This document shows, in pieces, positions 1 through 8,989 of a stretch of DNA of 64,000 nt; position 1 is the first letter of the stretch, and the number at the start of each line of letters is the position of its first letter. The stretch is from assembly GCA_014379625.1 (NCBI GenBank), contig JACMLJ010000006.1:62001-126000 (forward strand), written 5' to 3'. The translations under genes were made by a program, and so were the position numbers. Source of the DNA: Ferruginibacter sp. GTDB taxonomy: Bacteria > Bacteroidota > Bacteroidia > Chitinophagales > Chitinophagaceae. The notes below the pieces were generated by a model. The model was given only the letters and a program-made list of their open reading frames with translations, was not told the DNA's origin and did no database searches.

Positions 1-2
1 CC

Positions 3-827
3 GGCACTCCCCGCTGGGCCGAAGCAGAAGCTGATTGCCTGGCTATTTTAAATTCGGGTAAATATGGAATTTCTGCTTCTTTTACGGAAATTTTTGGCAA
101 TAAAAATGAAGGCAACCCGGAGATCATTTTCCAGATACCATTCGACAAGATATGGGGTAAGGGAATGGCTATGCAGATGATGACCCTGCATTACAATAGC
201 CAGGGTACTTTCAGGATGGCTGCTTCGCCATGGAATGGATTTTGTACAACAGGTGATTTCTTTAATACATTCGCCACAGGAGATAAACGTCGTGACCAGA
301 CTTTCTTATCCGGTGCAGCTTACTATCCTGATGGAAGCGCTGTAAAAGACAGGGGCGTGCCTTTTGTATATAAAACAACAGTAACTGCATTTGCAGATGC
401 TAATGGAAATAACAGGGACCAGGGTGCAAGGGGGGTAAAATACCTTCCCGAGGCTTTTACTTCTGACAATATGAGCAATGACTTTGTATTCTTCCGTTTA
501 GGAGATATTATGATGTTATTGACCGAAGCAAAATTAAGGCAGGGTGTAAAAGATATCAGTTTTGTAAACCAACTCAGGGAAAGGGCATTTGGGAACAACA
601 ATAATGCCATTACCAGCGCCAATTTAACACTTGATTTTATCCTTGCAGAAAGAGGGCGTGAATTTGCCTGGGAAGGTTGGAGAAGGACAGACCTGATCCG
701 TTTTGGAAAGTTCCAGGATGCAAGATTATTTACAACCCCGGATGCAAGTAACAAAACCAATATTTTCCCCATTGGTGTAAATACCCTTACCAAAAATACA
801 GGGTTAAAACAAAACCCGGGCTTTTAA
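3..827 (+). CDS. SusD/RagB family nutrient-binding lipoprotein, C-terminal part
   Basis: The reading frame is open from the first bases of the window, so this is the 3' part of a gene whose start lies upstream; about 274 codons are present. The fragment has the SusD/RagB C-terminal look: the FFRLGDIMMLLTEAKLR helix, then FVNQLRERA and ILAERGREFAWEGWRRTDLIRFGKF, which are characteristic of this family. SusD proteins are outer-membrane lipoproteins that cap a SusC TonB-dependent transporter and bind glycans. The partner susC is expected just upstream, outside the window. A strong hairpin terminator follows the stop codon at 867-906, so the operon ends here. The methionine at 165 is internal and not a start. 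Confidence 0.93.
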   Translation, partial: GTPRWAEAEADCLAILNSGKYGISASFTEIFGNKNEGNPEIIFQIPFDKIWGKGMAMQMMTLHYNSQGTFRMAASPWNGFCTTGDFFNTFATGDKRRDQTFLSGAAYYPDGSAVKDRGVPFVYKTTVTAFADANGNNRDQGARGVKYLPEAFTSDNMSNDFVFFRLGDIMMLLTEAKLRQGVKDISFVNQLRERAFGNNNNAITSANLTLDFILAERGREFAWEGWRRTDLIRFGKFQDARLFTTPDASNKTNIFPIGVNTLTKNTGLKQNPGF

Positions 828-866
828 TGTCACCGCTTTAAAGTTTTGTTTGTTTATAATTATAAT

Positions 867-906
867 GACAGCAGTTAAGTAAAATTAACTGCTGTCTTTG
901 TTTTAG
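867..906 (+). terminator. Rho-independent terminator after the susD gene
   Basis: A perfect 12-bp stem (867-878 with 885-896, arm GACAGCAGTTAA) and a 6-nt loop are followed by a T-rich tail. It lies 40 bp after the susD stop and closes that transcript. Confidence 0.85.
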
Positions 907-918
907 AAAATGATAGGT

Positions 919-1156
919 TCAATGTCGTTTAGTTAAGCCTGAAGGGCTTTAATTTGAATAGCCGCCGGTTTCACCGGTGGAAGAATAAAGTAACCAGATA
1001 GCAACCCCGAAGGGGTTGAATTTTATTTCGCTGTCTGTTTTCATTTGTTCAACCCCGTAGGGGTTGTTATCCGCGGCTATATTATCCACGGGTTGCACCC
1101 GTAGCTATTCAAATTTTACCCTTGCAGGGTAATTCAACTTAACTAAACGACATTGA
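919..1156. repeat. 238-bp element with 19-bp perfect terminal inverted repeats and triloop hairpins inside
   Basis: TCAATGTCGTTTAGTTAAG at 919-937 is the exact reverse complement of 1138-1156. Between the ends lie five clear short hairpins, all with 3-nt loops: 965-977 (CCGGT/ACCGG), 1002-1018 (CAACCCC/GGGGTTG), 1050-1066 (same arms, loop GTA), 1088-1102 (ACGGGT/ACCCGT) and 1118-1130 (ACCCT/AGGGT). A weaker one follows the left end at 935-949. There is no room for a protein and none is seen. The layout resembles a MITE or a cluster of REP units. A second element with the same ends lies at 47745-48005. Confidence 0.8.
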
Positions 1157-1215
1157 TTGACAATTGACCATTCACTCTGTTCTCCGTTGACCATTGACCA
1201 CTCACAATCAACATA
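1157..1215. repeat. Degenerate heptanucleotide phrase array
   Basis: Directly after the right end of the inverted-repeat element the sequence reads as imperfect 7-nt words (TTGACAA, TTGACCA, TTCACTC, then after a slip TTGACCA, CTCACAA). It fills the gap up to the start of the next gene and codes for nothing evident. Confidence 0.55.
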
Positions 1216-1234
1216 ACACCAGTATATTTATCAA

Positions 1235-4200
1235 ATGAACCGATTTATTTTATGCAGCATAATTTTATTGGCCATAGCCGGTTGTACAGGCAGTAATACC
1301 CCGGGTTACCACGCACCCCCTAATCCATTGTTCACTCAAATGCCTTCATCTGAAACAGGGATAAGATTTATTAACAGGGTAATTGATGACTCAGTAATGA
1401 ATATTTTTAGTTACCGGAATTTTTACAATGGGGCAGGCGTGGCTATCGGGGACATTAATAATGACGGGTTGCCTGATATTTTTTTTTCCTGCAATAAAGA
1501 GCAAAATAAACTCTATTTAAACAAAGGCAATTTTAAGTTTGAAGATATTACCCAATCATCAGGGGTAAACGCATTTAAATTCTGGAGTACGGGTGTTACA
1601 ATGGTGGACATCAACGGCGATGGCCTGCTGGATATCTACGTTTGTAATGCAGGCGATTCAAAAGGCAAAGAGCGGGTAAACCAACTGTACATCAATAATG
1701 GGAACCTTACATTTTCAGAAAAGGCAGCCGGTTATAAACTCCAGGATAGGGGTGGTTATCATACCCATGCCGCATTTTTTGATTACGATAGTGATGGCGA
1801 TTTAGATTGTTATTTGCTCAACAACAGTTCCTTCCCTGTTGCCCAGGTACGCAATTGGGACCAGCGTTTGATAAGGGATTCAACCGGCGGCCATAAATTA
1901 TTAAAGAATAATAAAGGGATATTTGAGGATGTAAGCGGGGATGCCGGCATTTATGGTAGCCTGATTGGTTTTGGCTTGGGTGTAACCATTGGGGATGTAA
2001 ATGGCGATATGTGGCCGGACTTATACATATCGAACGATTTTTTTGAGAAAGACTATTTGTACATCAACCAGCAAAACGGCAAATTTAAAGAAGTAATTGA
2101 TGAAAGCATGCAGCATACTTCCCAAAGCAGCATGGGAGCCGATATGGCGGATATTAATAATGACGGGTTGCAGGATATATTCAGCACGGATATGCTGCCT
2201 GAAGACGATTACAGGTTAAAAACCATGACCAAATTTGAAGACTACGATTTCTTTAATACAAAATTGCGGGGCAACCTGCACCGTCAATTTTTACAAAACT
2301 GCCTGCAATTAAATAATGGTGATAATACCTTTTCTGAAATTGGCCAACTGGCTGGGGTAAACGCTACCGACTGGAGCTGGGGCGCTTTAATATTTGACTT
2401 TGACAATGACGGGTGGAAGGATATTTTTGTAAGCAACGGTATGAACAAGGATATTACCAACCAGGATTATATTGATTTTCTGGGGAATGAAAATATCAGG
2501 AATGAAGTGGCAAAAAAGGGTCATTTTGACCTGGAGAAATTCCTGGCCAAAATGCAATCTACCCCCTTGCCCAATTATGGTTTTGTGAATGAAAAAGGAT
2601 CCATGCTGTTTGCCAATCAATCTTACGATTTAGGCCTCGCAATGCCCTCGTTCAGCAATGGCGCCGCATACGCCGACCTGGATAATGATGGCGACCTCGA
2701 CCTGGTGGTGAGCAATGTTAATATGGAAAGCTTTGTGTATCGTAATAATGCAGAGAAACTTACTACAAATAACTATATCAAATTAAAATTGGAGGGTTTG
2801 TCACCGAATACTTTTGGCATTGGGGCAAGGGTAACAGCTTTTGTAAAAAGCGAAAAGATAATGTTGCAACAAAACCTGAGCCGTGGTTTTCAAAGCAGCG
2901 TTGACCCCTCCATGTGCATTGGTATAGGCAACAATAAGCAAATTGATTCATTGGAAATTATATGGCCGGATTTTAAAAAACAGGTGTTGTATAATATAGT
3001 GGTCAATACAATGGTAAAATTAAAACAAGGCGAAGCGTTACAAAGGTTCACGTCGGCAGCGCCTGCATTAACCCCGGCATTTTTAAACGTAACCAGCACC
3101 ATCATTACCGGGGATATTACCCATAAAGAAGACGCCTATGTAGATTTTGACAAAGAATGGCTTATCCCAAAAATGCTTTCTACCGAAGGGCCTAAAATTG
3201 CAACAGGTGATCTGAACGGCGATGGCCTTGAAGACTTTTGCGTTGGGGGTGCAACTGGCGACCCGGCAAAATTATTCTTTCAAACAAAAGAAGGAAAGTT
3301 TGCCCCCGCTTTACAATTGGCTTTCGAACAGGACAAGGATTATGAAGATATAGGAATTGAATTTTGCGACATAGATAATGATAAAGACCTCGACATAGTT
3401 ATTGCATCGGGTGGGAATACCGATTTTGCCGGCTCCACCAGGCTGGTGCCGCGGATATATATCAATGAGGGTAAAGGCACATTTTACAGGGGTTTGCAAA
3501 ACATGCCCTATGTAAGTACCAACGCTTCCTGCCTGCGCATGCACGATTATAACGGGGATGGTTATGCGGATATGATGATAGGGGGAAGGAATACACCTAA
3601 GCAGTACGGTGTTTTGCCCGCATCCTACTTATTGCAAAATGATGGTACCGGGAAATTTATCGATGTTACAGATAAAGTGGCGCCGGAACTGAAGAATGCG
3701 GGGATGCTAACAGATGCCCAATGGGCAGATATGGATGGTGATGGCAAACATGAATTAATAGTTACCGGCGACTGGATGCCAATCCTGATTTTTAAATATA
3801 TGGATGGTAAACTGAAGAAACAATCGGAAATAAAAAACAGCGATGGCTGGTGGAACTGTGTGCAGATAGCTGATATGAATAATGATGGCAGGATGGATAT
3901 ACTGGCCGGCAACTGGGGACTTAACAGCAAATTAAAAGCAGACACGTTGCACCCCGCTAAATTGTATGTAAATGATTTTGATAAAAATGGACAGGTAGAA
4001 TGTGTACCAACTTATTATAAGAGCGATGGTGTTGCCTATCCCTATTTTTTACGCGGTGATATTTCCATACAAATGCCCTTTTTAAAAAAGAAGTTCCTGA
4101 GGTATGATGAATATGCAGGGAAAAGCATTGCGCAGATTTTTTCGGCGGATCAGTTAAAGACTGCATCGGTTTTGAAAGTTGACCTTACAGAAACAGGATT

Positions 4201-4570
4201 ATTTATCAACCAGGGCAATCTTAATTTCAGTTTTCAGGCATTACCAGTACAGGCCCAGCTAACAAACGTATTCAGCATTTTGGTGCAGGATATTAATGCA
4301 GATGGTATCAATGATATATTCCTGGCAGGAAATTTTTCAGGGTTAAAACCAGAACTTGGAAGAATGGATGCAAGTTATGGAGTTACCTTATTAGGAAGTA
4401 AAACCGGGCGGTTCAAGTATAGTCCGCCATCAGCAACCGGTTTGTTTATAAAAGGTGAAGTGAGGGATGTTAAAACCCTGCAACTGGCAAATAAACGGCG
4501 GGCAATAATAATGGCCCGCAACAACGAAGCTTTGCAAATGTTTACAATGCAAAAGCCTGGGTTGCAATGA
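1235..4570 (+). CDS. FG-GAP/VCBS repeat lipoprotein with ASPIC/UnbV domain (CRTAC-like)
   Basis: This 1111-residue protein has a lipoprotein signal peptide ending in LAIAGC, so it is probably lipid-anchored at the cell surface or in the periplasm. Many calcium-loop repeats of the type DINNDGLPDIFFS fill the N-terminal half from about residue 65; these fold as blades of an integrin-like beta propeller. An ASPIC/UnbV domain follows at roughly 512-590 (FGIGARVTAF, SRGFQSSVDP, IIWPD). A second propeller block starts near residue 654. In Bacteroidota such proteins often sit beside SusC/SusD pairs, as here, but their exact role is not established. A paralog follows directly, with its longest possible reading frame overlapping this stop codon as ATGA. 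Confidence 0.9.
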   Translation: MNRFILCSIILLAIAGCTGSNTPGYHAPPNPLFTQMPSSETGIRFINRVIDDSVMNIFSYRNFYNGAGVAIGDINNDGLPDIFFSCNKEQNKLYLNKGNFKFEDITQSSGVNAFKFWSTGVTMVDINGDGLLDIYVCNAGDSKGKERVNQLYINNGNLTFSEKAAGYKLQDRGGYHTHAAFFDYDSDGDLDCYLLNNSSFPVAQVRNWDQRLIRDSTGGHKLLKNNKGIFEDVSGDAGIYGSLIGFGLGVTIGDVNGDMWPDLYISNDFFEKDYLYINQQNGKFKEVIDESMQHTSQSSMGADMADINNDGLQDIFSTDMLPEDDYRLKTMTKFEDYDFFNTKLRGNLHRQFLQNCLQLNNGDNTFSEIGQLAGVNATDWSWGALIFDFDNDGWKDIFVSNGMNKDITNQDYIDFLGNENIRNEVAKKGHFDLEKFLAKMQSTPLPNYGFVNEKGSMLFANQSYDLGLAMPSFSNGAAYADLDNDGDLDLVVSNVNMESFVYRNNAEKLTTNNYIKLKLEGLSPNTFGIGARVTAFVKSEKIMLQQNLSRGFQSSVDPSMCIGIGNNKQIDSLEIIWPDFKKQVLYNIVVNTMVKLKQGEALQRFTSAAPALTPAFLNVTSTIITGDITHKEDAYVDFDKEWLIPKMLSTEGPKIATGDLNGDGLEDFCVGGATGDPAKLFFQTKEGKFAPALQLAFEQDKDYEDIGIEFCDIDNDKDLDIVIASGGNTDFAGSTRLVPRIYINEGKGTFYRGLQNMPYVSTNASCLRMHDYNGDGYADMMIGGRNTPKQYGVLPASYLLQNDGTGKFIDVTDKVAPELKNAGMLTDAQWADMDGDGKHELIVTGDWMPILIFKYMDGKLKKQSEIKNSDGWWNCVQIADMNNDGRMDILAGNWGLNSKLKADTLHPAKLYVNDFDKNGQVECVPTYYKSDGVAYPYFLRGDISIQMPFLKKKFLRYDEYAGKSIAQIFSADQLKTASVLKVDLTETGLFINQGNLNFSFQALPVQAQLTNVFSILVQDINADGINDIFLAGNFSGLKPELGRMDASYGVTLLGSKTGRFKYSPPSATGLFIKGEVRDVKTLQLANKRRAIIMARNNEALQMFTMQKPGLQ

Positions 4571-4686
4571 TAGTAATCCACGTGCGGCGAAACATAAACG
4601 GAATAATTAACCTGGTAATAAATAATGAGTTGATGAATGATACCCATCCAATAGTGAAGCATCGTAGTTTCTTATTGTCAGATACC

Positions 4687-7600
4687 ATGCTGTTTGCATT
4701 CAATACAATTCTTATTTCCCTGCTGTTAATTTGCTTTACCCCCTCCTGTAAAAAAAAGGACCCGCTTTTTTCGCTGCTGCCTTCGGGCGCTACCAACGTG
4801 CATTTCATCAATACATTAACCGATTCAGGGAGGCTGAATTTTTTGGATTACCTGTATTACTACAATGGTGGCGGTGTGGCTGCGGGAGATATTAATAATG
4901 ATGGGTTGACAGATATTTATTTTACTGCCAACTCCCGTGGGGGCAATAAGCTGTATGTAAACAAGGGTAATTTTGTATTTGAAGACATTACTGAAAAAGC
5001 TGGCGTAAACGGTATCAGCGATTGGTGCACCGGGGTAACAATGGTGGATATAAATGCGGACGGCTTACTGGATATATATGTTTGTGCAGTAGTGGGTAAG
5101 CTTACTTTAGAAGGACATAACCAGCTATTTATCAATAAAGGTAACAACCGGTTTGTGGATGAATCATCAAAGTATGGACTGGATTTCCGGGGTTTTAGTA
5201 CACAGGCTGCTTTTTTTGATTATGATAAAGATGGTTTGCTCGATTGTTATTTATTGAACCAGTCTATGCATTCCTTAGAAACTTACGGCGATACTACAGT
5301 CCGGAAAATTCCCAATGAGTTATCAGGCGACCGGTTATATAAAAATGTTAACGGCCATTTTGAAAACGTATCCCTCCGGGCTGGTATTTATAGCAGCGCA
5401 TTGGGCTATGGGCTGGGCCTTTCAATAGCGGATATCAATAATGATGGATGGGATGATATATACGTGGGCAATGATTTTCATGAAAATGATTATTACTATG
5501 TGAATAATAAAAACGGCACATTCACTGAATCGGGTGCGGAAGTATTTGGCCACTACAGCAGGTTTAGCATGGGCAACGATATTGCAGATTACAACAACGA
5601 TGGCCAGTTGGATATTTTCACCTGCGATATGCTGCCGTATACCGAAGAAGTATTGAAAACCTATGCCAGCGATGACCAGTCTGATATCTATGATTTCAAA
5701 ATCAGGCGCAACGGGTTTCAAAACCAATACTCTCATAATTGCCTGCAAAAGAATATGGGCAACGGAGCAAAGTTTAGCGAACTGGCTTTTGCAGCCGGCG
5801 TGGCAGCTACAGACTGGAGCTGGAGCCCATTGCTGGCCGATTTTAATAATGACGGTATAAAAGATTTATTTATAACTGCCGGTATTATAAAACGCCCGGC
5901 AGACCTGGACTACATAAAATTCATTTCAGATGCAGACATAAAATACCAGCTCAATGATAACAGGCAAATAGATGTGGAAGTGCTCAGGAATATGCCTGGC
6001 GGAAGATCATCCAATTTTATTTTTGAAGGAAATAAAAATGAGATATTTACAGACCAAAGTAAAAATTGGGGAATAGAAAGACCGGGGTTTTCAAATGGCG
6101 CTGCCTATGCCGATTTAAACAATGATGGCGCCCTGGACCTGGTGGTAAATAATATCAATGAACCGGCATTTATTTATAAAAATAATATCGTTAATAAAAA
6201 TTACCTCTCTGTAAGTTTCAAAGGCATGCCCAATAACACTTACGGATTAGGCGCTAAACTGTACCTCTTTACAAAAGCTGGCATGCAGTACCAGCAATTA
6301 TATAGCAACAGGGGCTTTCAGTCATCCTCGCAACCTATCCTGCATTTTGGTATTGATACTTTGAAAAATATAGACAGCATGTTATTGGTATGGCCTGATC
6401 TTAAATACCAGCTTGTAAGAGATCTTAAAATCAACCAGGCTTTTACTGCTTTATATAAAAATGCAACCGGTTTTTTTGAATCTGAAAAATATTTTCCATC
6501 TTCAAAGGAATTTTTTACAGACATCACCATCGCAGCAGGCATTGATTATACCCATAAAGAAAATGGGTTTGTTGATTTTAATGTTCAGTATTTTATTCCC
6601 CATAAGATAAGTACACAAGGTCCTAAGCTTGCAGTAGCTGATGTAAACGGTGATGGCCTGGATGATTTTTTTGTGTGTGGTGCAAGCAACAATAGTGGTC
6701 AATTGTATTTACAAACGCCTGGCAGCAGGTTCATTAAAGCAAAGCACCCGGTGCCAACTGACACTACCACCGAACAGGTAGCTGCCTTGTTTATTGATAC
6801 AGACAATGATGGCGATATGGACCTGTACGTGGTAAGTGGCGGCAACGAGCAGGAAGGACAAGTAGCATCCCTGCTGGATCACCTGTATATCAACAATGGC
6901 AAAAGTGATTTCACGGAAAGTAAAACTTTACCGGCATTTTACGGCAACAAGTCTGTGGTATGCGCGGCGGATATTGACAGTGATGGCGACCAGGATTTAT
7001 TTATTGGCGGCAGGGGTGTAGCGAAATTGTATGGCCTGGTACCGCAATCTTTTCTGCTGATCAATGACGGGAAGGGAAATTTTTCATTGGATACATTGCA
7101 ATGGGGTAAGGCATTGCGGCATATTGGAATGGTAACCGGGGCATCATTCACCGACCTCAATAAGGATAAAAAACCGGATCTGATACTGGCAGGGGAATGG
7201 ATGCCGGTAACATACTGCATTAATTCCGGCAAAGGCTTTAATATAAATTATGCAGATAAAAAAGCGTTGACCGGGTGGTGGCAAACTGTACAAACCACCG
7301 ATATAAACAAGGATGGTTATGATGACATTATTGCAGGTAACTATGGATTAAATGCTAAATTAAAAGCTGCGCCAACAGCCCCGGTAAAATTATACCTGCA
7401 GGATTTTGATTCAAACGGGCAGGTTGACCCCATTCTCACCACAACAGATATTATTACAGGCAAAGAGTACCCGTTTTTATTAAAAGATGAATTGGAACGC
7501 CAATTGCCTTTGTTGAAAAAGGAGTTTTTGTACTACAGGGATTTTGCGGGAAAAACAGTGCAGGAGATATGGAAAAATAAACTGGATGGAGCAGTTCCTT

Positions 7601-7962
7601 TGAAAGCGCAAACTTTTGAAAGCATGGTTTTTATCAACAATCAAAAAGGCGGCTTTGATGCAAAAGCATTGCCGTTGCCGATGCAGTTGGCGCCTGTGTT
7701 TTGCTTCGCACCATTAACCGTCAATTACAGCGCTGCTGTTTTGTATGCAGGAAACTTTTTTGGCGCAATGCCTTACGAAGGTAACTATGATGCATTGATG
7801 CCTGCATTGTATATTTATTCAACCGAAAAAATATTGAATACACCAATGCTGAATTCCATTAGCGGGGAACTAAGGGATATTAAGTTAATACGGCTGGGCA
7901 ATAAAAAGAAAGGTGTTTTATTTGCAAGGAATAATGCAAAACTATTGCTGCTTCAATATTAA
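4687..7962 (+). CDS. Second FG-GAP/VCBS repeat lipoprotein with ASPIC/UnbV domain
   Basis: This is a tandem paralog of the preceding gene with the same order: signal peptide, FG-GAP loops (AGDINNDGLTDIYF), ASPIC/UnbV domain at about residues 503-580, then a second FG-GAP block. The start chosen gives MLFAFNTILISLLL ending in a lipobox at TPSC. The frame is also open from an ATG at 4567 that overlaps the previous stop as ATGA, which would add 40 residues in front of the signal peptide. That overlap favours translational coupling, while the signal peptide favours 4687. The function is unknown beyond surface or periplasmic beta-propeller binding. The 3' end overlaps the convergent gene by 4 bp. 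Confidence 0.88.
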   Translation: MLFAFNTILISLLLICFTPSCKKKDPLFSLLPSGATNVHFINTLTDSGRLNFLDYLYYYNGGGVAAGDINNDGLTDIYFTANSRGGNKLYVNKGNFVFEDITEKAGVNGISDWCTGVTMVDINADGLLDIYVCAVVGKLTLEGHNQLFINKGNNRFVDESSKYGLDFRGFSTQAAFFDYDKDGLLDCYLLNQSMHSLETYGDTTVRKIPNELSGDRLYKNVNGHFENVSLRAGIYSSALGYGLGLSIADINNDGWDDIYVGNDFHENDYYYVNNKNGTFTESGAEVFGHYSRFSMGNDIADYNNDGQLDIFTCDMLPYTEEVLKTYASDDQSDIYDFKIRRNGFQNQYSHNCLQKNMGNGAKFSELAFAAGVAATDWSWSPLLADFNNDGIKDLFITAGIIKRPADLDYIKFISDADIKYQLNDNRQIDVEVLRNMPGGRSSNFIFEGNKNEIFTDQSKNWGIERPGFSNGAAYADLNNDGALDLVVNNINEPAFIYKNNIVNKNYLSVSFKGMPNNTYGLGAKLYLFTKAGMQYQQLYSNRGFQSSSQPILHFGIDTLKNIDSMLLVWPDLKYQLVRDLKINQAFTALYKNATGFFESEKYFPSSKEFFTDITIAAGIDYTHKENGFVDFNVQYFIPHKISTQGPKLAVADVNGDGLDDFFVCGASNNSGQLYLQTPGSRFIKAKHPVPTDTTTEQVAALFIDTDNDGDMDLYVVSGGNEQEGQVASLLDHLYINNGKSDFTESKTLPAFYGNKSVVCAADIDSDGDQDLFIGGRGVAKLYGLVPQSFLLINDGKGNFSLDTLQWGKALRHIGMVTGASFTDLNKDKKPDLILAGEWMPVTYCINSGKGFNINYADKKALTGWWQTVQTTDINKDGYDDIIAGNYGLNAKLKAAPTAPVKLYLQDFDSNGQVDPILTTTDIITGKEYPFLLKDELERQLPLLKKEFLYYRDFAGKTVQEIWKNKLDGAVPLKAQTFESMVFINNQKGGFDAKALPLPMQLAPVFCFAPLTVNYSAAVLYAGNFFGAMPYEGNYDALMPALYIYSTEKILNTPMLNSISGELRDIKLIRLGNKKKGVLFARNNAKLLLLQY

Positions 7963-8906
7963 AAAACAGGGTAGTACAGTTTTAATTCAACAGCAGAACT
8001 GTCTGAATCAGGGATTTGGTTGTTTACCAGTTTTTCGAATGGCAGCGATGCCCTGCTAAGTTCGTTGTCGCTGATAAACTGTTCCATTGCTGCATATACC
8101 ATTTCCCGGTTTGTGTATATGCCTTTATGCATGGCCGTTACCATATTTCCGCCCAATGGCATTTGCATGTAATTGATATTGCCTTCCGGGAGGGCATAGG
8201 TGTTGGTAGGTATGCCGGTCATAATACTGATGCTGTCGTTTTGCAGGCGCCTTAGATTTACCATATAATTGCCGGTAACAGCCAGTTTGTTTTTGCTGAT
8301 ATAGGCATTCATTTTGTTGAAACTCATCTGCAACTGGTGGTAAAGATCATCTTTGGCGGCAATTTGATTGCATACGGTTACAATATTATCCGTTAAATTT
8401 TCAACATGGATTGCATATCCATACAGCAAACGGGTATTTTCAACAAATTGTTTTATTTGTACCAAAAGCTCATCTATTATTTTGCTGAGTTTTTGCGCCT
8501 TGTAGTAGTAATAAATATTTGTAAAAGAATTGTGTTTTGTTTGCAGGGTGCAGCTCCAGCTAATAGTTGTTGTATCAGTAGTTATTTTGCTGATGCCGAT
8601 CTTGCCTTTTAGAGTATCTCCGCGGTCAATGATCAGTACCGCAATACTGTTATCAATTAGTTTTTTAAATAGGAATGAATACTTTTTAAACATTAAATTA
8701 TTGCCGGGGCCGGGGTTATTTTTGTTACCGGCTTTTGGCCACCAGCCTTCAATATATTTCGTTTCAGCCAAAACACGTTTAAGAGCATTGCTGCTTGTTT
8801 TTAAATTAGTTATCCTGTTAATGAATAAACTGTCGGGTATCGTGTAGCCAATTAAAATATACAGGGCAATTAACAACACCGCCAAAACTTTCATCCACAT
8901 TTTCAT
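7959..8906 (-). CDS. Membrane-anchored protein with SRPBCC-like and GyrI-like domains
   Basis: The 315-residue protein begins with one hydrophobic segment (MKVLAVLLIALYILIGY), which is probably an uncleaved anchor. The middle part (WWPKAG to LLYG) resembles SRPBCC/polyketide-cyclase-like proteins often found in Bacteroidota. The C-terminal 150 residues look like a GyrI-like small-molecule-binding domain (MPLGGNMVTAMHKGIY, LPFEKLVNN, final ELKLYYPVF). No catalytic residues can be named. It is divergent from the GH65 gene and convergent, with a 4-bp overlap, to the ASPIC gene. The domain assignment is by eye. Confidence 0.7.
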   Translation of the reverse strand: MKMWMKVLAVLLIALYILIGYTIPDSLFINRITNLKTSSNALKRVLAETKYIEGWWPKAGNKNNPGPGNNLMFKKYSFLFKKLIDNSIAVLIIDRGDTLKGKIGISKITTDTTTISWSCTLQTKHNSFTNIYYYYKAQKLSKIIDELLVQIKQFVENTRLLYGYAIHVENLTDNIVTVCNQIAAKDDLYHQLQMSFNKMNAYISKNKLAVTGNYMVNLRRLQNDSISIMTGIPTNTYALPEGNINYMQMPLGGNMVTAMHKGIYTNREMVYAAMEQFISDNELSRASLPFEKLVNNQIPDSDSSAVELKLYYPVF

Positions 8907-8989
8907 AAATCAATAAAATTTTATTATAGCAATCAAAATATTGACAAATAAAGTTAAATTCACCGACTATATTTTATCAAATCTTTTTT

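Noticed and set aside
919..1156. CRISPR array
   Set aside because: The short palindromes differ from one another and are not evenly spaced direct repeats with unique spacers. The inverted ends point to a different kind of element.
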